Source of the DNA: JAHDHW01 sp965220465
GTDB lineage: Bacteria; Bacteroidota; Bacteroidia; Chitinophagales; Saprospiraceae
Reading direction: 5' to 3'
DNA: 64,000 nucleotides
Assembly: GCA_965220465.1 (NCBI GenBank)
Contig: CBDCPZ010000023.1
Span: 186,001 to 250,000 of the forward strand
Under the pieces are notes generated by a model. That model was given only the letters and a program-made list of their open reading frames with translations. It made no database searches and was not told the DNA's origin. Both the position numbers and the translations under genes were made by a program. Below, one piece after another: positions 1 through 8,299 of this stretch. The first letter of the stretch is position 1; every line of letters starts with the position of its first letter.

Positions 1-1
1 T

Positions 2-1294
2 AATCATATCATTAGAAAAGTGATGAACCTGAGTCAACAAAGCGTTGGCATTTTAATCACAAGTTCAAACTCTAACTCTTTATGTGAAAATGAAACTTTG
101 AGTTTAAAAGCAGTGCCTGAAATTTTTGAAAGCTATTCTTTTTATATTAATAATGAATTGGTTCAGTCTGGTGCTTCACCGATTTTATCAACCAATGTTT
201 TAGTAGCAGGAATGCATTCCATTCAGGTTGTGGCTTCTGGTGTTTCGGGAACCTACACTTCTGAACTTATAGAAGTGGAAGTATTTCCTTTACCTGAGCC
301 AGTTATTACTGTTCTTGGCTCCACCACATTTTTTGTTGGAGATTCAGTTATTTTATTTTCCAGTGATGCCGTAGATTATTTTTGGTCGAATGGTGAATTT
401 ACTCAGACAATCACCGTGTTTGAACCAGGAACTTATTCAGTTGATGTGATTGACGACAACGGATGTGCAGGAACTTCTGAAGGAGTGGTTATTGAAGTTC
501 AAAATTTTTCGGCACCTCCGGAAATTTTTTTTATACAAGGAGACGAACAATTATGTTATAACGAAACAGCAATTTTAGGGTCGAGTTATAATGAAAATAA
601 TCAATGGTTTGTAGATGGCTGGCCGATCTCTGGCGAGGTTGAAGCATTCATAGAAATCAATGTTGGTGGAAATTATCAGGTTCAAATAACGGACAGCTTG
701 GGTTTCAATCTATTGTCAAATACCATTGAAATACAAGTCGCTCCTCCACTTTTGGAGAGTTTTACAGCGGACAAATTACTTTTGAATGAGACAGAAAACG
801 AAGTTCAATTTTCGGCAATGGTAAATGGAAATGTTTCTTTCGAATGGGATTTTGGTGACCCTTCTTCAGGAAGTGAAAACTTTTCTTCAATTTCTAATCC
901 TAACCATTTTTTCAGTTCACCTGGAATGTATTCCATTCAATTGATTGTCAATAACTTTGATGGCTGTTCGGATACTTTATTTAAAGAAAACTACATCGAA
1001 TTTAGAGCTGATTTCGAAGAGGAGATCGTATATATTCCAAATGCTTTTACACCAAACAAAGATGATGTGAATGATCTTTTTTATGTGAGAGGTGAGGAAA
1101 TAATTGGTGTTGAAATGTTCATTTACGATCAATGGGGGAAATTGGTGTTTTCTTCCACTTCGAAAGATGAAGCATGGGACGGAACCTATAGGGGAAAACG
1201 GGTTCAAAACGGAACATTCACTTATCAGGTAAATATTACGCTGGCTTCCGGAATATCAAAATTTTATAACGGTAATATCACCGTTATTCGATGA
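2..1294 (+). CDS. C-terminal part of a large secreted gliding/adhesin-type protein with type B T9SS sorting domain (5' truncated by window edge)
   Basis: The reading frame is open to the left window edge, so the GTG at 20 is probably internal and the gene starts outside the window. About 430 residues are visible: immunoglobulin-like beta-sandwich repeats, a PKD domain near residues 275-320 (FEWDFGDP motif, then HFFSSPGMYSI), and a gliding-motility-associated C-terminal domain over the last ~90 residues (IPNAFTPNKDDVND, IYDQWGKLVF, AWDGTYRGKRVQNGTFTY). In this family that terminal domain is the type B signal for export through the type IX secretion system; such proteins are cell-surface adhesins or filaments like SprB. 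Fourteen bases downstream lies a PorP/SprF-like gene, the usual partner of type B cargo. The ligand cannot be told from the sequence. Confidence 0.85.
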   Translation, partial: NHIIRKVMNLSQQSVGILITSSNSNSLCENETLSLKAVPEIFESYSFYINNELVQSGASPILSTNVLVAGMHSIQVVASGVSGTYTSELIEVEVFPLPEPVITVLGSTTFFVGDSVILFSSDAVDYFWSNGEFTQTITVFEPGTYSVDVIDDNGCAGTSEGVVIEVQNFSAPPEIFFIQGDEQLCYNETAILGSSYNENNQWFVDGWPISGEVEAFIEINVGGNYQVQITDSLGFNLLSNTIEIQVAPPLLESFTADKLLLNETENEVQFSAMVNGNVSFEWDFGDPSSGSENFSSISNPNHFFSSPGMYSIQLIVNNFDGCSDTLFKENYIEFRADFEEEIVYIPNAFTPNKDDVNDLFYVRGEEIIGVEMFIYDQWGKLVFSSTSKDEAWDGTYRGKRVQNGTFTYQVNITLASGISKFYNGNITVIR

Positions 1295-1308
1295 TTTAAC
1301 CTCCAACT

Positions 1309-3057
1309 ATGAGAACAATTTTTATACTGCTTTCACTTTTCATTTGTCCATTTTCAATAAAAGGTCAGGATACGCATTATTCCCAAAATTTTAAAGCGCC
1401 TGTTCTTTTAAATTCAGCTTTTACAGGTGTTTCAAATGCTAAATTTCGTATGGGAGGAATATACCGGAGCCAATGGAAAGTGCTGCATTCTCCTTATGAA
1501 AGTTATCATGTATATTTTGACAAGAATAATGAAAAATTCTCCTATGGATTTATTTTGAACCAAAATAATGCAGGGAATGCAGGTTTGAAAACCACCAATA
1601 TTTTGCTTTCTTTTTCCTTTAAAAAGCAACTTGGAAAAGGAGACAATTTGTTATCATTTGGTGCACAAGCAGGAATGATTCAACAGCGTTTTGATCTTTC
1701 AAAGTTGACCTTCGACAATCAATATAATCCTGAAAAAGGGTTTGACTCCACTTTGGAAAATGGTGAAAACTTTCAAAAGACCTCTATCTTTTTGCCTGAT
1801 CTAAACGTAGGTCTGAATTGGCGATTCTCAAAGCAAATCGGTTTACCAATTAAAGGAGACCTAGGCCTTTCTTTTTCCCATGTCAATACACCAAAGTCTT
1901 CTTTTTTAAATGAAAACATTCATATTCCTTTAAAAAGCAGTTTATATGGGAAAGCAGAATTTGAGTTAAGTAGCAAAATGGGAATCGAGCCATTTTTGAT
2001 TTTTACAAAGCAAGGAATCGCAAGTGAATTTGTTTTTGGTTTGAACACCGTTTTCCATTTTAATGACAACGCTTTAAAGTTAGGAATCGGAAACAGAGCA
2101 AAGGATGCGCTTATCCTGATGGCTTCTTTTTCGTTTAATAATTTTGAACTAGACTTTAGTTATGATACTCATTTTCAGGATTTTGGAGGTAATAAAAATG
2201 TTGGGTCTATGGAAATATCTCTGACTTATCTTTTTGGGTCAAAATCCAAATCTCAGGAGCAAAAAGAGATTGCTCATGAAAAAGAAGAAATACCTTTAAA
2301 AATCGATACAAAAACTGAAGCTTCAAAAAATACAAATTCAGTCAATGACTATGATGGCGATGGCATCAATGACGATCAGGACTTGTGCCCTTATGAATCT
2401 GGAATGGAAAAATTTAAAGGCTGCAATGACCGGGATGAAGATGGCGTTTGGGATAATAAGGATGCGTGCCCAAGTCTTCCAGGAACCATTGAAAACTATG
2501 GATGTCCATACAAAAACAGTAAATCTGATAGCGATGACGATGGTGTTTTGGATGAATTTGATGATTGTATTTTTGTGAAAGGATTGGCAATATTTAATGG
2601 TTGTCCAGATTCTGACGGAGATGGAACGACAGATCATTTGGATGAATGTCCTTATTTAAAAGGTCCAAAAGAATTAAATGGTTGCCCGTCACAAGATGGA
2701 GGAAATACAAAAAAACGGTTTTCGAATGATTTCATTGAATTTGCAACCAACAGTTCAAAAATAAGCTCAAAATATTACCCATTTTTAGATCGGTTGGCTT
2801 TTCAAATAAAGAACAACGAGCATTTTAATATTATCATCGAAGGGCATACCGATGAAGAAGGGGATCATCTTTACAACTATCATCTTAGTCAGCAAAGAGC
2901 GCATACCGTCCAGAATTACTTTTTTCAAAAAGGAATACCTCTGGAGCAAGTCGACATGCACTTTTATGGAGAAACTAAACCAAAAATTGATAAAGATACG
3001 GAGTTTGCAAAATCGAGGAATAGAAGAGTAGAGTTAGTGGTTATAAAAACGAAATAG
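1309..3057 (+). CDS. PorP/SprF family outer-membrane protein fused to TSP3 repeats and OmpA C-terminal domain
   Basis: 582 residues. A signal peptide (about 1-19, ending SIKGQ) leads into a PorP/SprF beta-barrel (about 20-305; early HYSQNF, later repeated aromatic beta-strands). Four calcium-binding thrombospondin type 3-like repeats follow (about 344-460; DYDGDGINDDQDLCP, DRDEDGVWDNKDACP and two more). An OmpA-type peptidoglycan-binding domain closes the protein (about 470-582; EGHTDEEG, LSQQRAHTV, NRRVEL). SprF-like proteins help type B T9SS cargo reach the surface, and the gene directly follows such a cargo gene, presumably in one operon. PorP/SprF proteins are usually about 300 residues and end at the barrel, so the OmpA extension is notable: it would tether the barrel to peptidoglycan, a job done by separate proteins (PorE-like) in studied systems. 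A strong hairpin follows the stop codon. Confidence 0.9.
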   Translation: MRTIFILLSLFICPFSIKGQDTHYSQNFKAPVLLNSAFTGVSNAKFRMGGIYRSQWKVLHSPYESYHVYFDKNNEKFSYGFILNQNNAGNAGLKTTNILLSFSFKKQLGKGDNLLSFGAQAGMIQQRFDLSKLTFDNQYNPEKGFDSTLENGENFQKTSIFLPDLNVGLNWRFSKQIGLPIKGDLGLSFSHVNTPKSSFLNENIHIPLKSSLYGKAEFELSSKMGIEPFLIFTKQGIASEFVFGLNTVFHFNDNALKLGIGNRAKDALILMASFSFNNFELDFSYDTHFQDFGGNKNVGSMEISLTYLFGSKSKSQEQKEIAHEKEEIPLKIDTKTEASKNTNSVNDYDGDGINDDQDLCPYESGMEKFKGCNDRDEDGVWDNKDACPSLPGTIENYGCPYKNSKSDSDDDGVLDEFDDCIFVKGLAIFNGCPDSDGDGTTDHLDECPYLKGPKELNGCPSQDGGNTKKRFSNDFIEFATNSSKISSKYYPFLDRLAFQIKNNEHFNIIIEGHTDEEGDHLYNYHLSQQRAHTVQNYFFQKGIPLEQVDMHFYGETKPKIDKDTEFAKSRNRRVELVVIKTK

Positions 3058-3088
3058 AACGAAAAACCAAAGGAAGTTTTTTTATTTT

Positions 3089-3127
3089 AATTCTGTCTAC
3101 TTAAATATAGTTTTAGTAGACAGAATT
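3089..3127 (+). terminator. Rho-independent-type hairpin after the PorP-OmpA gene
   Basis: Perfect 12-bp inverted repeat (AATTCTGTCTAC / GTAGACAGAATT) with a 15-base loop, followed by TTACTTTTG. It ends the transcription unit formed by the adhesin-type gene and the PorP-OmpA gene. Confidence 0.7.
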
Positions 3128-3128
3128 T

Positions 3129-3136
3129 TACTTTTG
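3129..3136 (+). promoter_or_regulatory. Candidate -7 box (TACTTTTG) for the thioesterase gene
   Basis: Matches TAnnTTTG, the Bacteroidota -7 element, 40 bases ahead of the start codon. No clear -33 TTG is present, so this is a weak call. Confidence 0.4.
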
Positions 3137-3176
3137 TGCTAGTTTGGAATAACTAACAAAAATTAATCATTCATTG

Positions 3177-3692
3177 ATGAAAGGGAAAAAAGTAAGTGAA
3201 TCAAAAACCGTAATGACAGAAATCGTAATGCCCAATGATACCAACCCATTGCATAATTTGATGGGTGGAAACTTGATGCGGTGGATGGATATTGCAAGCG
3301 GAGTATGTGCCGGCAAGCATTGTGAAGCACATGTCGTCACGGCTTCTGTAGATCATGTTTCGTTTTCAATTCCCATAAAGATGGGAGAAGTGATTACTAT
3401 AACTGCTTCAGTTACAAGGGCTTTTAACACTTCGGTTGAGATTTATGTTGAGGTGTTTACGTCGAATATAAAAGGAGGGGATTCGAGAATGAGTAATCAT
3501 GCCTTTTTTACCTTTGTAGCAGTTGATGACGATTCAGGTAAACCAATAGAAGTACCTCAATTACTTCCTTTGACAAGAGACGAACAGCAAATGTATGAAG
3601 GTGCTTTGCGTCGAAGAGAGCTGAGGCTAATCCTTGGCGGAAGAATGAAACCTGAGGATGCAAGTAATTTAAAACTCTTGTTCAAAAGTTAA
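3177..3692 (+). CDS. Acyl-CoA thioesterase, hotdog fold (YciA/BACH type)
   Basis: 171 residues from the ATG at 3177 (a TTG directly upstream is less likely). The protein matches the hotdog thioesterases that hydrolyse acyl-CoA in the cytoplasm: NDTNPLHNLMGGNLMRWMD near the N-terminus carries the family Asn/Asp-containing catalytic motif, and VVTASVDHVSFSIPIKMGE forms the following strands. The C-terminal ~35 residues (RDEQQMYEGALRRRE) are the charged helix common in this group. The gene stands alone between a terminator and a membrane protease gene. The acyl chain preference cannot be read from the sequence. Confidence 0.85.
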   Translation: MKGKKVSESKTVMTEIVMPNDTNPLHNLMGGNLMRWMDIASGVCAGKHCEAHVVTASVDHVSFSIPIKMGEVITITASVTRAFNTSVEIYVEVFTSNIKGGDSRMSNHAFFTFVAVDDDSGKPIEVPQLLPLTRDEQQMYEGALRRRELRLILGGRMKPEDASNLKLLFKS

Positions 3693-3738
3693 ATTGCTTT
3701 CGAAAATGCGTTTATAAAATGCCTATTATAAAACTTTT

Positions 3739-4401
3739 ATGAAAAATAACACCATATTCCGTATCCTGGCAATACTTGCTGTTTATTTGGGTTTGCGTTA
3801 TTTGGGAGGTGATGTCGGCAGAAAAATCTTGTATCCGATTACATTATTGGTCACATATTTACATGAATTTGGACATGCATTAGGAGCCATTTTAACAGGT
3901 GGTTCGGTACAGGCATTACAAATTAACGATGATGGAAGTGGTTTCACGAGGACAGTTGGCGGCTCTCGGGGAGTGATTTTGATGGGTGGATATATTGGAA
4001 GTGCGATATTGGGAAATCTCCTGTTTTATATCGGTGCCAGAAAACCAAAAGTTGCACATATCACTTTGTATGTTTTGGGGTCGTTAATGCTTATCAGCGC
4101 GATCTTTTGGTTTAATTCCTTATTTACAACTGGCTTGCTCATTCTTTTTGCATTTGTATTATTTTTTATTGCTAGTAAAACGAAATTTGAACCGGAGGTT
4201 TTGATGTTTTTAGGATTGGCTTCAATCATCTATATTGTTCAGGATTTTAATGTAGGGCCAAGTTCAGATTTGAAAGCCTATGCTGATTTGTTTGTTATTA
4301 TTCCCACAGTAGTGTGGATGTATATTTGGTTGGGTATTGTTCTCCTTTTGTGCTTTGCCAATTTTCGATTAATCTTTAAAGGCAGAAGATCTGTTAGCTA
4401 A
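3739..4401 (+). CDS. M50-like (M50B) integral membrane metalloprotease
   Basis: 220 residues with about six hydrophobic segments. An HEFGH zinc-binding motif (HExxH) sits at the end of the second helix, followed by ALGAILTGGSVQALQI and a small domain (GSGFTRTVGG), as in the M50 'peptidase M50B-like' family. A second motif MGGYIGSAILGN would lie in the next membrane helix; the classical third zinc ligand (LDG/NPDG) is not obvious. Substrate unknown; such proteins may cut membrane proteins or may be inactive. It follows the thioesterase by 46 bases on the same strand and could be co-transcribed. Confidence 0.75.
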   Translation: MKNNTIFRILAILAVYLGLRYLGGDVGRKILYPITLLVTYLHEFGHALGAILTGGSVQALQINDDGSGFTRTVGGSRGVILMGGYIGSAILGNLLFYIGARKPKVAHITLYVLGSLMLISAIFWFNSLFTTGLLILFAFVLFFIASKTKFEPEVLMFLGLASIIYIVQDFNVGPSSDLKAYADLFVIIPTVVWMYIWLGIVLLLCFANFRLIFKGRRSVS

Positions 4402-4449
4402 ATGCTAATTCATTTGAGCATAATTTTAGTTTTAAACATTAAATAACGT

Positions 4450-4457
4450 TATTTTTG
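4450..4457 (+). promoter_or_regulatory. Candidate -7 box (TATTTTTG) for the beta-propeller T9SS gene
   Basis: TAnnTTTG match 22 bases ahead of the ATG at 4480. The nearest TTTG upstream (4413) is too far away for a normal spacer, so only the -7 half is supported. Confidence 0.4.
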
Positions 4458-4479
4458 TTTCAACAAGTTATAACTCATC

Positions 4480-7400
4480 ATGAATATCAGATCTGTAATT
4501 ATTGCATTAGCCGCATTAGTATTAGCCGCTCTGGCTATAAATTTTTACTATTCAAATAATCTTTCTCAGGAAATTTCAGAATCTTCTGCAGAACCCGATG
4601 AAAAAAATTACCCGGGTGATAATTTTTTCTTTCAACGATCATTTCCTGATCGAACATTCGATATTAAAGCATACACTACAGCTTTTGAAGAAATGAAAGC
4701 GTTTGACAATGCACGGTCTCTGACAAATGAGGGTTTTGATGCTGAATGGACCACCCAAGGGCCTGGTGATGCGGGGGGGCGTATCAATGCGATTGCCGTT
4801 AACCCCAACAATGATGATATTATTTATGCAGGTTATTCAGGTGGCGGAATTTTTAAAACTATTGATGGCGGAACAACTTGGAACCCAATATTTGATGATC
4901 AACCATATCTTGCAATTGGAGACATAACGCTTGATCCCGTTGATCCGAATATTGTTTATGTTGGAACAGGTGATCCAAATGTTACAGGATATCCATTTAT
5001 TGGAGATGGTATTTATAAAAGTCTTGATGGTGGTAATACATGGAATCACAAAGGACTTACCGATCAGCGAATCGTTTCAAAAGTCATTGTTGACCCTGCT
5101 AATTCAGATATTGTTTACGCTTCTTGTTTGGGATTGCCTTTTGAAAGAAATGATGACAGAGGATTGTATAAATCAACCGACGGAGGGAACACCTGGAATC
5201 AAATACTTTTTGTAAGTAATCAAGCAGGCATAGTTGATTTTTTAGTAAACCCATCTAACTCACAGATCCTTTATGCAGCGAGTTGGGACAGAATTCGAAA
5301 TAACACCGAATCCATTGTTGCCGGTCCAAATGCTAAAGTTTTTAAATCAACAGATGGTGGAAATAATTGGGAAAATTTGACAAATGGACTTCCAAGCGGA
5401 GACCAGGGAAGAATTGGATTAGCAATGTCAGCCACAAATCCGAACGTTGTTTTTGCTGTATATGTTGGAGAAAATAGCCAATTACAAGGAATATATCGTA
5501 GCTCGGATGCCGGGGTAAGTTGGACTGCAATTCCAACAAATAGTGGAACCGGGTTGAGCGGTAATGCACTTGGTGGCTTTGGTTGGTATTTTGGACAATT
5601 GCGTGTTGACCCATCGAATGATAATCGATTGTATCTTTTAGGAGTAAACGTTTGGTTCACGGCAAGCCTTGGAAATTCCTGGTCGCGGATAACACCGTTA
5701 ACCGGCCCAAATGCTCCCCATGTTGATAATCATGACCTTGTTTTTAACAGCGGAGATGTTTATTTAGCAACAGATGGAGGGATGTATAAAAGAAACTCTG
5801 GAGGCAGTACTTGGGTTGACATTGAAAATATCCCTGCAACTCAATTTTATCGGACTGGATATAATCCTCATCAGATTGATAATTATTATGGTGGTGCTCA
5901 GGATAATGGAACGCTGGGTGGAAATGCCGGAAACATAAATGATTGGGATTATATACTCGGAGGAGATGGTTTCCAGGTTTCGTTTCATCCAACCAATCCG
6001 GATATCATGTATGCTGAAACTCAGAATGGCAATATTTTTATGAAACCTGATGCCAATAGTGGACTGATCAATGCAACCAACGGCATCATTCCAGGAGATA
6101 GAAGAAACTGGGACATGCAATATATTATTAGCAGCCATAACCCAAATGTTCTTTATACAGGTACCTATCGTATTTATAAAAGTGAAGAAGATGGGCTGCC
6201 TATTTGGTCATCAATAAGCGATGATCTGACAGATTCAATCATTTATGGAAGCAATTTTCACACGATAACTACATTGTCAGAATCTCCCATCGATGCTGAT
6301 ATTCTTTATGCAGGGACTACAGATGGAAATGTCTGGAGAACACTTGATGGAGGCATCACTTGGGATTCTTTGCATAGCAATTTACCAAACCGATATGTGA
6401 CTTCAGTTTTTGCATCTCCAGATTCAGTAAATCATGTTTTTGTAACTCATTCAGGTTATAAATACAATGATTTTTTTCCGCATATTCATTATTCAACAGA
6501 CAATGGAGATACCTGGCAAGACATTTCAGGAGACTTGCCTTCATTAGCAATTAACAACATTTTTGTATTACCGGAACATGGCAATCAAGTCATTTTTGTG
6601 GCTACCGATGGGGGAGTGTTTGGTACTTTAGATGGAGGTGCTTCATGGATGCGATTAGGAGCCAATTTTCCTTATGTTCCGGTTTATGATATAGATTGGA
6701 ATATTGGTAAAAATGAATTAATTGCAGCTACTTTTGGGCGGTCAATCATGACCTATCCTTTGGATTCAATTGATTTTTCTCCAAATCCGGTAGTTAGTTT
6801 AACCGGAACATTTCAGACTGAAACCGCTCTGGGGGTTGATTCCGTGATAGTAAATATAAGTGGAGAAGTTACAGAAGAGACATCAGTTGATCAGAGCTAT
6901 GATTTTAGTATTCCATTCGGAGCGAATTGCACTATCACGCCTTCAAAAGATATTAACATTCGCAACGGAGTTAGCACCTTTGATCTATTGCTGATACAAA
7001 AGCATATTCTTACCCTTGATACATTAGACACTCCTTATAAAATAATCGCAGCAGATATCAATCATTCAAATACCGTTTCTGCTTTTGATTTGGTGTTGAT
7101 GCGGAAAGTAATATTGTTCATTTCCGATACTTTTCCGGATAATACATCATGGCGATTTATTCACAGCGATTTTACATTTTTAGATCCTGTTCATCCTTTT
7201 GATCAGGTCTTCCCTGAGTTTGTAGATTTTGCGGACTTAGAAAGTAATGAAAGTGCGAACTTCATTGGTGTAAAAATCGGAGATGTGACCGGTAATGCAA
7301 ATCCCGGAGAATTTACAGACCCTGCTGAAGAAAGGAATTTTAAAGATACGATTCAGTTTTATACAGAAGATCAAATGCTTAAAAGGGGCGATGAAATTCT

Positions 7401-8028
7401 TGTTCCGATTAAAGTTGAATACTTTAAAGACATGATTGGTTTTCAGTTTACATTCGAATTTGATTCTGATGTTTTAGATTATACAGGTTTTGAAAATGAA
7501 AACCTTCCAGGGTTTAATAAAGATAATTTTGGTTTTAACTATTTGAAAAATGGACAAATTACAGTTAGCTGGGATGAAATAAACGCCGTTTCTTTAGAAA
7601 ATGGCGATCCTGTTTTTAGCTTGAAATTCAAGGCTTTAGATGATGTTGTCTTAAGTGAAGTTTTAACTATTAATTCCAAACTCACAACAAAAGAAGCTTA
7701 TAATAATGAATTTGAAATATTGGATTTAGATTTGAAATTTTCAAACCAAAAAGCCATCTCATCGAAAGTTTTCGACTTTGAAATTTACCCTAATCCCTTT
7801 AGTGAAAATACTACCATTCAATTTGATTTAAAAAAGGATGAATTGGTCGAGCTATCAGTATTCAATCTTCAAGGAGAGTTAATTTTTTCTGAAAACAAAA
7901 GATTTAAAAAAGGCAGTAATAAATTCGAACTTGAAAGCAATGCTTTCAGGCAAAATGGAATTTATATTGCACGCTTAAAAATTGGAAACAAAACGTATCA
8001 AAGTAGCAGGATTGTTCATATAAAATAA
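4480..8028 (+). CDS. Secreted VPS10/BNR beta-propeller protein with dockerin-like, cohesin-like and type A T9SS sorting domains
   Basis: 1182 residues. An N-terminal hydrophobic segment (about 5-25) serves as signal. Residues ~85-760 carry eight or more Asp-box repeats (KTIDGGTTWN, KSLDGGNTWN, KSTDGGNTWN, RTLDGGITWD, YSTDNGDTWQ), as in sortilin/sialidase-type propellers. A short beta-sandwich is followed at ~825-885 by a dockerin-like pair (NGVSTFDLLLIQKHIL and ADINHSNTVSAFDLVLMRKV, both with calcium-loop-like spacing). Residues ~969-1087 resemble a cohesin fold (GDEILVPIKVEYFKDMIGF, FEFDSDVLDYTGF). The last ~85 residues are a type A T9SS sorting domain (DFEIYPNPFSENTTIQF, NGIYIARLKIGN). It is therefore exported and attached to or released at the surface. 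No catalytic residues are recognisable; ligand or substrate unknown. Confidence 0.85.
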   Translation: MNIRSVIIALAALVLAALAINFYYSNNLSQEISESSAEPDEKNYPGDNFFFQRSFPDRTFDIKAYTTAFEEMKAFDNARSLTNEGFDAEWTTQGPGDAGGRINAIAVNPNNDDIIYAGYSGGGIFKTIDGGTTWNPIFDDQPYLAIGDITLDPVDPNIVYVGTGDPNVTGYPFIGDGIYKSLDGGNTWNHKGLTDQRIVSKVIVDPANSDIVYASCLGLPFERNDDRGLYKSTDGGNTWNQILFVSNQAGIVDFLVNPSNSQILYAASWDRIRNNTESIVAGPNAKVFKSTDGGNNWENLTNGLPSGDQGRIGLAMSATNPNVVFAVYVGENSQLQGIYRSSDAGVSWTAIPTNSGTGLSGNALGGFGWYFGQLRVDPSNDNRLYLLGVNVWFTASLGNSWSRITPLTGPNAPHVDNHDLVFNSGDVYLATDGGMYKRNSGGSTWVDIENIPATQFYRTGYNPHQIDNYYGGAQDNGTLGGNAGNINDWDYILGGDGFQVSFHPTNPDIMYAETQNGNIFMKPDANSGLINATNGIIPGDRRNWDMQYIISSHNPNVLYTGTYRIYKSEEDGLPIWSSISDDLTDSIIYGSNFHTITTLSESPIDADILYAGTTDGNVWRTLDGGITWDSLHSNLPNRYVTSVFASPDSVNHVFVTHSGYKYNDFFPHIHYSTDNGDTWQDISGDLPSLAINNIFVLPEHGNQVIFVATDGGVFGTLDGGASWMRLGANFPYVPVYDIDWNIGKNELIAATFGRSIMTYPLDSIDFSPNPVVSLTGTFQTETALGVDSVIVNISGEVTEETSVDQSYDFSIPFGANCTITPSKDINIRNGVSTFDLLLIQKHILTLDTLDTPYKIIAADINHSNTVSAFDLVLMRKVILFISDTFPDNTSWRFIHSDFTFLDPVHPFDQVFPEFVDFADLESNESANFIGVKIGDVTGNANPGEFTDPAEERNFKDTIQFYTEDQMLKRGDEILVPIKVEYFKDMIGFQFTFEFDSDVLDYTGFENENLPGFNKDNFGFNYLKNGQITVSWDEINAVSLENGDPVFSLKFKALDDVVLSEVLTINSKLTTKEAYNNEFEILDLDLKFSNQKAISSKVFDFEIYPNPFSENTTIQFDLKKDELVELSVFNLQGELIFSENKRFKKGSNKFELESNAFRQNGIYIARLKIGNKTYQSSRIVHIK

Positions 8029-8109
8029 TCGTTTCTGGCCAAAGCCGAACTTTTTTCAATAGTTTCCGTAATAGAATGGAAAGAACTCTAACCCAAAAAT
8101 CTTTGACTC

Positions 8110-8211
8110 ATGGAAACACAAATATTAGCAGTCATTCTTTTCGTCGGAACTGCAGTTTTGAATTGGGACATAATTTCTGAAAACGATAAAAAAAGCCCAA
8201 AAGAAGACTAA
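8110..8211 (+). CDS. Possible 33-residue single-span membrane peptide
   Basis: A short frame from ATG 8110 to TAA 8209-8211. Its product has a hydrophobic stretch (ILAVILFVGTAVLNW) followed by a charged tail ending KKSPKED, the look of a small membrane peptide. It sits alone between the T9SS gene and a long palindromic terminator, which would give it a proper transcript end. No homologue is recognised; it may be chance. Confidence 0.35.
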   Translation: METQILAVILFVGTAVLNWDIISENDKKSPKED

Positions 8212-8226
8212 ATAGCTCAGATTTTT

Positions 8227-8275
8227 ATCAAACAAAAAAACCTTTTTCGAATCGAAAAAGGTTTTTTTGTTTGAT
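8227..8275. terminator. Long perfect palindrome, bidirectional terminator
   Basis: Arms of 24 bases (ATCAAACAAAAAAACCTTTT... and its exact reverse complement) around a single central base. The core CCTTTTTCGA/TCGAAAAAGG is flanked by A-runs and T-runs, so it can end transcripts from both sides: the upstream plus-strand gene(s) and the minus-strand fusion gene starting at 11014. Confidence 0.8.
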
Positions 8276-8299
8276 AAATGGTTGAGATTTTTTTTTGGA

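Noticed and set aside
2338..2637. Long antisense frame within the TSP3 repeats of the PorP-OmpA gene
   Set aside because: The repeating D-x-D-G codons make a long open antisense frame by chance; it is a shadow.
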